From positions 186,001 through 250,000 of the forward strand of contig CAACVI010000023.1 in NCBI GenBank assembly GCA_900659855.1: DNA of 64,000 nucleotides, read 5' to 3'. The notes beneath the pieces were generated by a model, which searched no databases, had not been told where the DNA came from, and saw only the letters and a list, made by a program, of their open reading frames with translations. Below, one piece after another: positions 1-8,572 of the stretch. Positions within the stretch are counted from its first letter, which is position 1, and each line of letters starts with the position of its first letter. This stretch comes from Candidatus Desulfarcum epimagneticum (lineage in GTDB: Bacteria > Desulfobacterota > Desulfobacteria > Desulfobacterales > CR-1). The translations under genes and the position numbers were made by a program.

Positions 1-384
1 GTTCATCCGGGGGTTCAAAGACAGCATGGGGTCCTGGAAGATCATCTGCATTTTTCGTTTCAGACGCCTGATTTCAGGTCGGGGTCTGGGGACGCTGATT
101 TCCGTGTTTAAAAAACGGACGCGGCCGGACCGGGGTTTTTCAAGGCCCAGGACGGCCCTTCCCAGGGTGGTTTTGCCGCAGCCCGATTCCCCCACCAGCC
201 CGAGCGTCTCCCCCCGGCGGATGTCGAATGAGACCCCGTCCACGGCCCGGACATACCCGGCGGTTTTGGAAAACAGCCCTTTTTTGACCGGGAACCAGAC
301 GCGAAGGTCCCGGACCTCCAAGATGGGGTCGGAAAGGGCGGGGTCGGGAAGGGCGGGATCGTTTTTTTTCCGGGACGGTTTCAT
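1..384 (-). CDS. Peptide ABC transporter ATPase, second subunit (partial)
   Basis: This is the N-terminal 128 residues of a cytoplasmic ATPase that powers a peptide importer; the gene runs off the left edge. Visible motifs are a Walker A (GESGCGKTT) near residue 64 and a Q-loop (MIFQDP) near residue 118. The ATG at 384 overlaps the stop of the upstream ATPase gene in an ATGA junction, so the two are translationally coupled. The N-terminus carries about 20 charged and proline-rich residues before the ABC domain. In enteric Yej systems the two ATPase domains form one protein, YejF; here they are separate, as in OppD/OppF. The family assignment is firm. The substrate is inferred from the permeases only, since no binding protein is in the window. 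Confidence 0.88.
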   Translation of the reverse strand, partial: MKPSRKKNDPALPDPALSDPILEVRDLRVWFPVKKGLFSKTAGYVRAVDGVSFDIRRGETLGLVGESGCGKTTLGRAVLGLEKPRSGRVRFLNTEISVPRPRPEIRRLKRKMQMIFQDPMLSLNPRMN

Positions 385-1337
385 TTTTCCACCCGAAAAC
401 ACGCCGCCCGTCTTCCGTTTCCCAGGTCGAAAAGGGGGGGCGCTGTCTGCTCGCATTTTTGAAAGGCATGGGGGCACCGGTCGTGAAAACGGCATCCCGG
501 GACATCATCCAGGGGGGAGGGAACCCTGCCGGGGATGGCGCGCAGACGCCCCGTCCCCGGGGAAAGGGGCGGGATGGAGCGGATGAGCCCCCGGGTGTAG
601 GGATGGGCCGGCCGGGAAAAGATGTCTTCGGCGCTTCTGATCTCCACGATTCGGGACGCGTACATCACCGCCGCGCGGCGGCACATCTCCCGGATCACCC
701 CCATGTCGTGGCTGATGAGCAGCATGGAGGCGTCGCGCTTGAGCATTCGCTCCATGAGATCGAATATCTGCGCCTGGGTGGTCACATCCAGGGCCGTGGT
801 GGGCTCGTCGGCGATGATGAGACTCGGGTCCATCATCAGGGCCATGGCGATCATGACCCTCTGGCGCATGCCCCCGGACAGCTCATGGGGGTAGGCGAAC
901 ATCCTTTCTTTGGGGCCCGGGACCCCCACCTTTTCCAGCCACTCTTCGGCCATGGCCCGGGCCCGGCGTCTGGAGATGTCTTTGTGGATACGAAGGGCCT
1001 CCACCAGCTGGCGGCCGATCCGGTGAAGGGGGGACAGCGCGGTCCCGGGGTCCTGGAATATCATGGCGATTTCGTTTCCCCGGATTTTTTGAAGCGCCGA
1101 AAGGTCCATGGACAAAAGATCGGCGCCCCGGAAACGGATGGCGCCGCCCCGGATTTCCCCCGGGGGGGAGGGGATCAGGCGAAGGACGCTTAAGGCCGTG
1201 GCGGACTTCCCGCAGCCCGACTCCCCGGCGAGCCCCATGATCTCTCCCTTTCCGATGGACAGACAGACGTCGTCCACCGCTTTGAAAGACTTGCGGCCGG
1301 TTTTAAATGAGACGGTCAAATTTTCGATTTCAAGCAT
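381..1337 (-). CDS. Peptide ABC transporter ATPase, OppD/DppD type
   Basis: This 318-residue ATPase has all the expected motifs in order: Walker [10 protein letters not shown] near residue 38, Q-loop IFQDP, signature LSGGMRQRV near residue 152, Walker B LIIADEP followed by the D-loop TTALD, and the switch His in LLISHDMG. The C-terminal tail has the oligopeptide-transporter extension with [11 protein letters not shown], whose cysteines bind an Fe-S cluster in some family members. It follows the yejE-like gene after 18 bases and overlaps the next ATPase by four bases, so all four genes probably form one operon. It corresponds to the first half of YejF. Length is normal for the OppD family. Confidence 0.93.
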   Translation of the reverse strand: MLEIENLTVSFKTGRKSFKAVDDVCLSIGKGEIMGLAGESGCGKSATALSVLRLIPSPPGEIRGGAIRFRGADLLSMDLSALQKIRGNEIAMIFQDPGTALSPLHRIGRQLVEALRIHKDISRRRARAMAEEWLEKVGVPGPKERMFAYPHELSGGMRQRVMIAMALMMDPSLIIADEPTTALDVTTQAQIFDLMERMLKRDASMLLISHDMGVIREMCRRAAVMYASRIVEIRSAEDIFSRPAHPYTRGLIRSIPPLSPGTGRLRAIPGRVPSPLDDVPGCRFHDRCPHAFQKCEQTAPPLFDLGNGRRAACFRVEK

Positions 1338-1355
1338 GGAGCAAAGGTCTCCCCG

Positions 1356-2936
1356 CTATTTAAGCAGCGCGTATGGCTTGGGATCATAGGCGTTTCGGAC
1401 GCCCTCTCCCACGAAAACCGCGCACAGCATGACCACAAAAAGGGCCGCCGACGGATACAGGATCAGCCACCAGGCCCACCGGAACTGGCGGGCCTGGGCC
1501 AGAAGCTCCCCCCAGCTGGGGGTGGGGGGCGGCAGGCCGAAGCCCAGGTAATCCAGGGCCGTGAGCGCCCCGATGGCCCCCACCAGGGAAAAGGGGAAAA
1601 AGGTGATCACCGGCGTCAGGGCGTTGGGCAGGATATGCCTGAAAATGATTTTCCGGGCCGGGATGCCCATGGACCGGGCCGCCTCCACAAAGGGGCGGCG
1701 GCGCAGGCGCAGAAATTCCGCCCGGACGTAGTAGGATATCCCGATCCAGTTGAAAACGCCGTAGCACAAAAGCAAAAGAAAAAAACCCCGGCCGAAAACC
1801 GAGCCTGCCAGTATCATCACATATAAAAAAGGAAGGGCGCTCCAGATTTCGATGAGCCGCTGGGCCGTCATGTCCGTCATCCCTCCGTAATAGCCCTGGA
1901 AGGCGCCGGCCGCCACGCCGATGGACATGGAGAATAAAACCAGCAGAAGGCCGAATGTGACGGAGGTTCTGAGTCCGTAAAGCATCCTTGCGAACACATC
2001 CCTGCCGGCCCCGTCGATTCCCATGGGATGGCCGGGAGCCGGGGGAAAGGGAAACCTCGCCTCCTCTTTTTCAAATGACAGGCGGTGGCGGAATCCGCCG
2101 ATGTCCAGGTGGACGGGCTCCACATAACGGCGGAGCCGGAGGCGGACATGGGCCCGGGTTTTTTCCCGGGCCTTTGGTTCCATCCTGTCCCATATTTTCC
2201 CGGTCTGGGACACGAGCTTAAGTTTCGGGTCAAACACCATTTCTCCCGCGGGCAGGCCTTTTGGAATCTCTTCCCGAAGCGTCAGTCGGACGGTTTGGGG
2301 GGGATTTTCCCTGGGGGAGAAGGTGGACAGGGAGATGACGGCGGTTTTCCCCCCGGGCGTTTTGACGGCGCGGGATATAAAGGGCGCCTTCTGGTTTTTA
2401 AAACGCCTGTCCGCCGCCTCCCTGATTTCCGGGGGAAGGGGGAGGCGCTCCGGTTTTTCATTCGGGCCGGTGAAATATTCCAGGGACCGGGACCGGACCA
2501 CGGCGTGGTCTTTTTGGATATTCGCCGTGGCCATGACCGGCCGGGGCCCGGCTGAGACCGAGATGTTCGGGGCGCTTTGAAGGGAGCGGATTTTCGCGCT
2601 TTCATAGGGGCCGAAACGGAAAGGCGGAAACACCATGACGTTGTTCGGGTTTTGGGTGAAAATGGGGGTTTGGCTGATGGCCTTGTAATCGGGCCGGGTT
2701 CGTTTCCCCGATCCGGTGAACTCGGTCTCCGGGTAAAAGAACAGGGCCGGAAAATAGGACCGGCCGTCGGCCCGGATATAGATGGGGGCGTCGTTGCAGA
2801 TGAACTCGGAAAAAAGGCTGATGAAGTAGAGGATAAAAAGGAGAAAAAAGGAATACCGGGCCCGTTTGGCCTCCATGAAACGCAGATACCGCTTTTTCGC
2901 GAGCGGATTTTTGATGAGTTTTGCCGGCGTCAGCAT
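1356..2936 (-). CDS. yejE: Peptide ABC transporter permease, YejE-like
   Basis: This inner-membrane permease subunit has an N-terminal transmembrane segment near residues 28-46 and the sequence NDAPIYIRADGRSYFP just after it, which closely recalls the start of YejE. The C-terminal 230 residues form the binding-protein-dependent permease domain, with the EAA-type loop (EAARSMGIPARKII) that contacts the ATPase. The protein has 526 residues, where enteric YejE has about 340. The excess is a periplasmic insert of roughly 185 residues between the first membrane segment and the permease core, rich in Pro, Arg and charged residues. The reading frame is intact, so this is an extended variant. It lies between yejB and the ATPase genes with gaps of 6 and 18 bases. 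Confidence 0.85.
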   Translation of the reverse strand: MLTPAKLIKNPLAKKRYLRFMEAKRARYSFFLLFILYFISLFSEFICNDAPIYIRADGRSYFPALFFYPETEFTGSGKRTRPDYKAISQTPIFTQNPNNVMVFPPFRFGPYESAKIRSLQSAPNISVSAGPRPVMATANIQKDHAVVRSRSLEYFTGPNEKPERLPLPPEIREAADRRFKNQKAPFISRAVKTPGGKTAVISLSTFSPRENPPQTVRLTLREEIPKGLPAGEMVFDPKLKLVSQTGKIWDRMEPKAREKTRAHVRLRLRRYVEPVHLDIGGFRHRLSFEKEEARFPFPPAPGHPMGIDGAGRDVFARMLYGLRTSVTFGLLLVLFSMSIGVAAGAFQGYYGGMTDMTAQRLIEIWSALPFLYVMILAGSVFGRGFFLLLLCYGVFNWIGISYYVRAEFLRLRRRPFVEAARSMGIPARKIIFRHILPNALTPVITFFPFSLVGAIGALTALDYLGFGLPPPTPSWGELLAQARQFRWAWWLILYPSAALFVVMLCAVFVGEGVRNAYDPKPYALLK

Positions 2937-2942
2937 GGCGGT

Positions 2943-3986
2943 TTAATTTTCCCGGAAATGGATTCTCGGATCAATGACGACATAGGCGATGTCCGACAAA
3001 ATGTTTCCCGCAAGGCCCAGAAGGGAGGCGAGGGAAAGAATTCCCATAAAGACCGGGTAATCCCGGCCGACGATGGCCTCCAGGCTGAGTCGCCCCATTC
3101 CGGGGATTTCAAACACCTGCTCGATGATCACCGAGCCCGCGAACATCGCCGAGAGTATGGAGCCGAATCCCGTGGCGATGGGAATCAGGGCGTTTCGAAG
3201 GGCGTGGCCCCACACGGCCCTTGAAAAACCCAGGCCCTTTGCCAGGGCCGTTCGGACGTAGTCCCGGCCGATCTGTTCCATGAGAGAGTTCTTCATTAAA
3301 AGGGTCAGCGCCGCGAAGTTCCCCGCCACGTGACACAGGGTGGGCAGACACATATGCATGAAGATGTCTCGGGCCTTTTCCATGGGCGGCAGAGAGTCGA
3401 AATGGTCCGAATGAAACCCTGACGAGGGAAAGAGGTCCCACAGCCCGTCCACGGTTCCGGCCAGCAGCATTTTTAAAACCATCCCAAGCGCCAGGGGCGG
3501 GACGGCGTAGGCCGCGAAGACGATGAGGCTGGAGGCCAGATCGAACGCGCTTTCGTGGCCAAGCGCTTTGAATATCCCCAAAGGCACGCACGCCAGGTAG
3601 GAGAGGATGAAGCCGGTCAGGCCGAATATCAGCGAGACCTTGAGTCTTTCCCGGATGGCCTGCCAGGCCGTTTTGTTGGGGAACCGGTAGGATTCCATCC
3701 GCATTCCCATCCGGTCCCTGACCAGCCATTTGACATAGCGCTGATAAAAAGGTTTGTCGAAGCCGAAGTGGGCCTCAATGGCCTTTCGCTGGGCCGGGGA
3801 AATAGATACGGCCGCCGCCGCGCCGCCGCCCGGGGCTCCCGGGACGGCGCCTTTCATTTTCAGGATGGCCTGCTCCACCGGGCCGCCGGGGATGAGCTGG
3901 ATCAGCCCGAAACAGGCGATGGTGATGCCCGCGAAGGTGGGGATCGCCAGCAGAGTCCTGCGGATGAAATAGTGGGCGCGCTCCAT
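2943..3986 (-). CDS. yejB: Peptide ABC transporter permease, YejB-like
   Basis: This 347-residue inner-membrane permease begins with a membrane segment (residues 8-32) followed by the IPGGPVEQ motif typical of the first transmembrane helix of OppB/YejB proteins. A Gly/Ala-rich linker (near residues 46-58) and GFDKPFYQRY follow, as in YejB. The EAA loop is RTALAKGLGFSRAVWGHALRN. It is the first gene of the minus-strand operon yejB-yejE-ATPase-ATPase. Enteric Yej imports peptides such as microcin C; whether this system does so is unknown. No yejA-type binding protein is found upstream, so one may lie downstream of the window or elsewhere. Confidence 0.88.
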   Translation of the reverse strand: MERAHYFIRRTLLAIPTFAGITIACFGLIQLIPGGPVEQAILKMKGAVPGAPGGGAAAAVSISPAQRKAIEAHFGFDKPFYQRYVKWLVRDRMGMRMESYRFPNKTAWQAIRERLKVSLIFGLTGFILSYLACVPLGIFKALGHESAFDLASSLIVFAAYAVPPLALGMVLKMLLAGTVDGLWDLFPSSGFHSDHFDSLPPMEKARDIFMHMCLPTLCHVAGNFAALTLLMKNSLMEQIGRDYVRTALAKGLGFSRAVWGHALRNALIPIATGFGSILSAMFAGSVIIEQVFEIPGMGRLSLEAIVGRDYPVFMGILSLASLLGLAGNILSDIAYVVIDPRIHFREN

Positions 3987-4140
3987 AATGAGTGTGGCTC
4001 CGTGATGTTTGTCGTTTTTTTAAGCGTCCCTGCTTTGAGGGGGCCGGGTTTGATATTTACCAGCCGGACGCCGGGATTTCAAGTGTTTTATGGCCGGGCG
4101 CGGCGGCGTTTGGAAAAAGATTTTTTTTCAAAATAGCCGG

Positions 4141-4169
4141 TTGACAAAAACAGAAAAATTATGTTATAC
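4141..4169 (+). promoter_or_regulatory. Sigma-70 promoter for the first barrel gene (distal)
   Basis: A consensus -35 TTGACA at 4141-4146 is followed after 17 bases by TTATAC at 4164-4169. Transcription from here would give a leader of about 270 bases before the ATG at 4450. The stretch 3987-4449 holds no gene that I can support; besides the two promoters it contains an A-rich, purine-rich leader with no recognised riboswitch or tRNA fold. Confidence 0.65.
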
Positions 4170-4336
4170 CGGGCAGGGTTTTTTTGCCGCAAAGGTTTTG
4201 GGTGAAAAACAAGCGCGAAGGCGAGAGCCGAAGTTAAGATAAAATTCAGAGCGCGGATCACAAAAGCAAAAAAACGAGGGGTGAGACAAGACTCAGACGG
4301 CGAGTGGGCGCGCGCAAAAAATCAGGTAAAAACAGG

Positions 4337-4366
4337 TTGACAAAAAGCGGTAAGCGGCGCTAATGT
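4337..4366 (+). promoter_or_regulatory. Possible second promoter for the first barrel gene (proximal)
   Basis: TTGACA at 4337-4342 and TAATGT at 4361-4366 are separated by 18 bases. The -10 is a weaker match than the upstream one. Together they suggest tandem promoters, and therefore high or switchable expression. Confidence 0.45.
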
Positions 4367-4449
4367 GGGAAAAGCGCTTTGGGAATAATAGCATTTTGGA
4401 TATGCGAAACAGGAAGGTTTTCAGAAATGAAAGGGGAAAAGGAGGAAAT

Positions 4450-5688
4450 ATGAAATTTTGCAAGGTATTAATTGGTTTTTTGTTTGTGGCTCTGATTATG
4501 ATGGGGGCCCAGTCCGCTTTGGCTAGCACCACGGCGGATTCTTCGGTGGACGCCAGTTCTGACGAGTATACGACCGCCACCGGCCAGACCACCACAGTGA
4601 TCAAGGCGGCCCTTAACGCGAACCCGACCGCCACCGTGGCCCAGCTGGCCAAGATCACGGACAACTCCGGAACCTCCGGAAGCGCGGTGGGCTCGGCTGC
4701 GGCGGCCAATGTGGGCGGATCCGTGGTCAGCAATCTCACGGCCCGGATCGACGACAACCTGTCCACCATGATGGCGGTTTACAAGCAGAGAAAAGAGCGC
4801 ATGGCGGCCCGGTCCATGTCTCAGCCCGCAGGCCCGGCCGGCTCCGGCGCGGCGGTGGGTGTTAACAAGATCCAGAAGGTGTGGGGCCGCTACTCAGCGT
4901 CATTTGGAGAGCAGGATCAGATATCCAGCATGGAAGGGTATGATTTCGTGGCCCACGGCCCCCTGTTCGGCTATGACCGCTTTGTCACCGACCGCCTTCT
5001 CATCGGCGGGACCCTCGGCTACACGAGAACCGATGTGGACGCGGACGGCGGAGGAGAGACCGATGTGAACTCCTACACCTTCGGCGTGTACGGGTCTTAT
5101 ATTTTCACGGATGTGGATTACCTGAACGTGGCCCTGGCCTACACCCTGGGCGACATCAACTCGGACAACACCATCACCGGTTACGGAAGTCTTTCCGGCG
5201 ACACCGACTCCAACACCTGGCTGTTCGCCGGGGAGTATGGTCACAAGTTCCTTTTGAAAAACACCTTCATTCTGACCCCGGTTGTGGGATTCACCGTGAA
5301 TATGGTGGATGTGGACGGATACACGGCCAAGGGAACCAACAATTACGGCGACGAGACATACGCGGATAAAAGAAGCGTCTTTTTCAGCACCAGGATGGGC
5401 GTGAAGGGCGACTGGCTGTTCAGCTCCGCCGGAACACTCAAGGTGAAAGCCATGTGGCTGCATGAGTATTCCGATGATCTGGCGTCCGTCACCGAGGTAA
5501 AATATGAAGGACAGACTTCTTTTGTCGAGGTCAAGGGAATTGATCCCGGACGCGACAAGGGACTTTTCGGACTGGGAGTCAAGTACGCTTTCCAGAATGG
5601 AATGGTTCTGGACATTGACGGCGATTTCACAGTGGGCGAAGAGTACAAAGCCTGGGGAGCCGCCGGCAGACTTGAATACCCGTTCTAA
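4450..5688 (+). CDS. Autotransporter-type outer-membrane beta-barrel protein, copy 1
   Basis: The start at 4450 is chosen because GGAGGAAAT lies directly before it and it opens a clean signal peptide (hydrophobic residues 4-20, cleavage after ALA near residue 25); an in-frame ATG at 4363 would bury that signal. The mature protein has about 385 residues. A short Thr/Ser/Ala-rich region (26-100) and a basic helix (MMAVYKQRKERMAARSM) precede a C-terminal barrel of about 280 residues with alternating aromatic strands, ending in LEYPF with the terminal Phe expected by the BAM complex. This resembles the autotransporter beta-domain, but there is no passenger. It is a paralogue of the next gene. Role unknown; a surface porin or adhesin-like barrel is plausible. 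Confidence 0.8.
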   Translation: MKFCKVLIGFLFVALIMMGAQSALASTTADSSVDASSDEYTTATGQTTTVIKAALNANPTATVAQLAKITDNSGTSGSAVGSAAAANVGGSVVSNLTARIDDNLSTMMAVYKQRKERMAARSMSQPAGPAGSGAAVGVNKIQKVWGRYSASFGEQDQISSMEGYDFVAHGPLFGYDRFVTDRLLIGGTLGYTRTDVDADGGGETDVNSYTFGVYGSYIFTDVDYLNVALAYTLGDINSDNTITGYGSLSGDTDSNTWLFAGEYGHKFLLKNTFILTPVVGFTVNMVDVDGYTAKGTNNYGDETYADKRSVFFSTRMGVKGDWLFSSAGTLKVKAMWLHEYSDDLASVTEVKYEGQTSFVEVKGIDPGRDKGLFGLGVKYAFQNGMVLDIDGDFTVGEEYKAWGAAGRLEYPF

Positions 5689-5727
5689 GGTGAGAGGTTT
5701 TTTTGCCTGAGATGGCTAAGAACTGAG

Positions 5728-5776
5728 AAAAAAAGAGGGGTTTTGTCGGTTTCCTTTGACGAAGCCCCTCTTTTTG
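5728..5776 (+). terminator. Rho-independent terminator after barrel copy 1
   Basis: The arm AAAAAGAGGGG (5730-5740) pairs with GCCCCTCTTTTT (5764-5775) and a T-run ends the right arm. It lies 40 bases after the stop, so copy 1 is probably a monocistronic unit and copy 2 has its own promoter. Confidence 0.85.
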
Positions 5777-5983
5777 GTTTATTGCGCCTATATTTTTCAG
5801 ATTTAGACAAACGTTTTTTTCAAGGCGACCCACATTCGGGACACCATCTGAATTTGAGACACACACGCGATTGAGAACGGGGCGGTGACGACACACGCCC
5901 GTGAGCGATGAGAGAAACATTGATTCGCGTTAAAAATATCCAGCAAACATCAAGCATAACATTAAGGCTCAAAGGGGGAAATC

Positions 5984-7201
5984 ATGAAAATGAGACAGAT
6001 ATGGAAGGGGATATTATTGGCGTCCATTTTTGTCATGGCCGGCGCTCCCGCATTCTGCGTGCAGCCCACCAACAACCTGGGCAACCAGGACACCGAGGTT
6101 CAGAGTTCTCTGACCGCAGGAAATCCCACCGCCACCGCCGCCCAGCAGGACGATATCGCGGTGAACACCTCAAACAACGGCTCATCCGCCGCTGTGAGCG
6201 TCACAGGTGGAACCTCCACAGGCGGAAGCGGGAACAACACCGTCACGACCATCCTGACCCGTCTGGATGACCGGGTGTCCACCATGATGGCGGTTTACCG
6301 GCAAAGAGAGGAGCGCCTGGCGCGGAAGTCCCTGTCCCAGCCCCAGGGCCCGGCCGGATCGGGATTGATCAGGCGATACAACAAAAACAAGGTATGGGGC
6401 CGTTACCTGGGGGTCGCCGGGGACCAGGACTCCATCAACAGCATGGATGGGTATCAATTGATTTCCCATGGCGCCCTGTTCGGGTATGACCGGTTTCTTA
6501 CGGACCGGTTCCTCCTGGGATTCGGCGCGGGATACATGAGAACGGATATTGAGACCGACGTCGGGGGCCAGACCAGCGTCAACGCGTATAACGCGGGGCT
6601 CTACGGCTCCTATATTTTTTCCGATGTGGACTTTTTAAATTTTGCCTTCTTCTACACACGGGGTGAGATTGAGTCCGACAGCACCATCGCCAATTACGGA
6701 ACCCTTTCCGGTGAAACCGATTCCAACACCTACATGCTCGCGGCTGAATACGGGCGGAAATTTTTAGTGATGAACCGGTTTGTGTTGACCCCTGTGGCGG
6801 GCTTTGTGGCCAGCCTCGTGGATGTGCCGGGGTACACGGCCACAGGAACCGGCCAGTATGGGGCCGAGGAGTACGCCGACGCCAAGAGCAAATTTTTCAC
6901 CACCCGGATCGGGATAAAGGGAGACTGGGCCTTTGCGCCGTCCGCTCTTTTGAAAGTGAGGGCCCTTTGGACCCACGAGCACTCCAATGACCTGGAATCG
7001 GTGACGGAAGTGAGGTATGAAAACACCACCAGTTTTGTGAAGGTCAAAGGCCTTGATCCGGGACGGGACAAGGGAATATTCGGACTGGGTTTAAGGTTCG
7101 CCTTTCAAAACGGCCTTTCCTTTGATATTGACAGCGATTTGACGGTGGGAGAGAAATACAAATCGTGGTCCGGATCCGGAAAACTTGAATACGCCTTTTA
7201 A
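5984..7201 (+). CDS. Autotransporter-type outer-membrane beta-barrel protein, copy 2
   Basis: This 405-residue paralogue of the preceding gene shares the same architecture: signal peptide (residues 1-25, ending PAFC or just after), a Thr/Asn/Gly-rich N-terminal region, the helix MMAVYRQREERLARKSL, the PAGSG turn, and a C-terminal barrel ending LEYAF. AAAGGGGGAAATC precedes the ATG. Conserved blocks such as KVWGRY, ALFGYDRFLTDRFL and YGSYIFSDVDFLN line up with copy 1 throughout the barrel, while the N-terminal regions diverge, which fits an older tandem duplication. If the cysteine at residue 25 survives processing it is the only unusual residue. The 295-base gap before the gene holds the terminator of copy 1 and no clear promoter consensus. 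Confidence 0.8.
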   Translation: MKMRQIWKGILLASIFVMAGAPAFCVQPTNNLGNQDTEVQSSLTAGNPTATAAQQDDIAVNTSNNGSSAAVSVTGGTSTGGSGNNTVTTILTRLDDRVSTMMAVYRQREERLARKSLSQPQGPAGSGLIRRYNKNKVWGRYLGVAGDQDSINSMDGYQLISHGALFGYDRFLTDRFLLGFGAGYMRTDIETDVGGQTSVNAYNAGLYGSYIFSDVDFLNFAFFYTRGEIESDSTIANYGTLSGETDSNTYMLAAEYGRKFLVMNRFVLTPVAGFVASLVDVPGYTATGTGQYGAEEYADAKSKFFTTRIGIKGDWAFAPSALLKVRALWTHEHSNDLESVTEVRYENTTSFVKVKGLDPGRDKGIFGLGLRFAFQNGLSFDIDSDLTVGEKYKSWSGSGKLEYAF

Positions 7202-7232
7202 TTCAATTCCGGTCCTTTTTTGAGTGACTCTG

Positions 7233-7280
7233 AACGGCGTTTTCCCCTTCTTTTATTGAAGGGCGAAAACGCCGTTTCTT
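7233..7280. terminator. Bidirectional terminator between convergent genes
   Basis: AACGGCGTTTTCCCCTTC (7233-7250) pairs almost perfectly with GAAGGGCGAAAACGCCGTT (7258-7276), with A- and T-rich flanks on both sides. It sits between the barrel gene and the convergent DUF2304 gene and can serve both. Confidence 0.8.
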
Positions 7281-7644
7281 ATTGGAGTCGTTTGGGTGTT
7301 TCTTTTTTGCGGGCCCCGGGATCGGAAATATCGTCTTCAAGGATGGCCAGACGCTGGGTCAGCCGGCGAACCCTCCTTTCCAGCCGGGACCGATCCAGGT
7401 CCATTTCAAGCATTTTAACCGCCATGAGCCCCAGGGCCGTCAGAGACAGGGGGCGGGCGATCCCCATCCTGTTTTCCATGAAATCGATGAGCCTGGGGAA
7501 AAAGCTGAACAGGGCGATGGCGCCGGCCGCCAGCAGCCACCATATGGCGTAATGGGGATGGATGAGGTCTCTTCTGATCAAAAAGAGAATGGCAAGGGCC
7601 AGGGCAAGGCCAATGAGAGCGAATACCCATGGATCATACGTCAT
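7279..7644 (-). CDS. DUF2304 small membrane protein
   Basis: This 121-residue protein has three hydrophobic segments (about residues 5-22, 35-52 and 66-82) followed by a charged, probably coiled-coil tail (LDRSRLERRVRRLTQRLAILEDDI). It matches the DUF2304 pattern, whose genes often sit beside GT2 glycosyltransferases; a lipid-linked sugar role is assumed but unproven. The ATG at 7644 overlaps the stop of the glycosyltransferase in a TGATG junction and has AAGGAAG upstream, so I reject a longer start at 7728. Confidence 0.75.
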   Translation of the reverse strand: MTYDPWVFALIGLALALAILFLIRRDLIHPHYAIWWLLAAGAIALFSFFPRLIDFMENRMGIARPLSLTALGLMAVKMLEMDLDRSRLERRVRRLTQRLAILEDDISDPGARKKETPKRLQ

Positions 7645-8387
7645 CACGGCTTCCTTTGATAAAAAACAGGGGTTTGGGAGATCGAGAGCAAAACGGAATA
7701 AACGACATATTTCAAAACCGCCGGCCATGAATGAAAAATTTTTGATCTTCCAGACGCCCGGGGCGCCATGGGGGCGCTCACTTCGCAGATTTTGAGTCGG
7801 TTTTTTTTCAGAGCCAGGATGACCCCGATGTCCTGGTAATCAAGAAGACTCGCCTCCCCGGAGGACAACAGGGCGATGGCTTTTTGGCTGTACGCGCGAA
7901 ATCCGGAAGTCATGTCCCTCAGGCTCAGGCCGGTGACGGCCCTGAAAAACACCCATGCCGTCTTCCTTCCCACGCTTCCTCTTTCCGGGAAGGCGCCGAT
8001 AGCCACCTCCGCGTTTTTTTGGCGCAGCGCGTCCACCAGCCGGGGAATGTGGCGGGCCATGTGCTGGCCGTCCCCATCCATGGTGACCACAGGATGAAGG
8101 CCGTTTTTTTGAGCATAGCGAAGTCCGGTCTGGGCCGCCGCCCACGGGCCTGAATGGATGGCCAGGGACAAAACGCGGGCCCCCGCTTTCCGAGCCTTTC
8201 GGGCGGTCTGGTCCGAGCTGGCGTCATCAATGACCAATATGGGGCAATGGGCCGCCTCGCGGACGTTTTGAATCACCCGCTCAATGGAGGACTCTTCGTC
8301 CCGGGCGGGGATAATCAGCAGGGCCGGCGCCCCGGAAGAGACGTCTGCCTGACCGGCCTTGAAACTTTCAATGTCGTCGTTTGTCAT
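7644..8387 (-). CDS. Family 2 glycosyltransferase, dolichyl-phosphate mannosyltransferase-like
   Basis: This enzyme probably transfers a sugar from a nucleotide donor to a lipid carrier at the cytoplasmic membrane face. The GT-A fold motifs are visible: LLIIPARDEESSI near residue 22, VIDDASSDQT near residue 52, and the metal-binding VVTMDGDGQH near residue 97. After the catalytic domain (to about residue 190) there is no long membrane region, which agrees with the separate DUF2304 membrane protein translated from the overlapping downstream gene. The ATG at 8387 starts just ahead of the domain but has a weak ribosome site, so the N-terminus is uncertain; longer in-frame starts overlap the divergent promoter. 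Confidence 0.82.
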   Translation of the reverse strand: MTNDDIESFKAGQADVSSGAPALLIIPARDEESSIERVIQNVREAAHCPILVIDDASSDQTARKARKAGARVLSLAIHSGPWAAAQTGLRYAQKNGLHPVVTMDGDGQHMARHIPRLVDALRQKNAEVAIGAFPERGSVGRKTAWVFFRAVTGLSLRDMTSGFRAYSQKAIALLSSGEASLLDYQDIGVILALKKNRLKICEVSAPMAPRASGRSKIFHSWPAVLKYVVYSVLLSISQTPVFYQRKP

Positions 8388-8445
8388 TTTGAAACCATTC
8401 CCAAAATTCGGAAAAGCCTTCCGGACGTCTTTGATGGAATTTGTC

Positions 8446-8475
8446 TTGAATTTTCGGCCCCGGCGCCTGTATAAT
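8446..8475 (+). promoter_or_regulatory. Sigma-70 promoter for the polytopic TPR membrane protein
   Basis: TTGAAT at 8446-8451 and a perfect TATAAT at 8470-8475 are 18 bases apart. Transcription would start near 8482, upstream of both candidate start codons of the next gene (8507 and 8573). Confidence 0.7.
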
Positions 8476-8572
8476 CCGAAGAATTCAGCGGACCGCCCGG
8501 GCCCCAATGGCCGAGCCTGATGAACCTATACCCGATAATCGGATTGTTTTCAAACAGTTTGTGAAACCTGAC

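Noticed and set aside
1-1337. Two ATPase genes as a frameshifted yejF
   Set aside because: Both have complete N-termini and a normal ATGA coupling, so separate OppD/OppF-type subunits explain them.
4170-4340. Possible structured RNA in the leader before the first barrel gene
   Set aside because: No tRNA-like cloverleaf or known riboswitch core was found; left as leader sequence.
4363-4449. Longer start for barrel copy 1
   Set aside because: It lacks a ribosome site, overlaps the second promoter and would place 29 polar residues ahead of a clear signal peptide.
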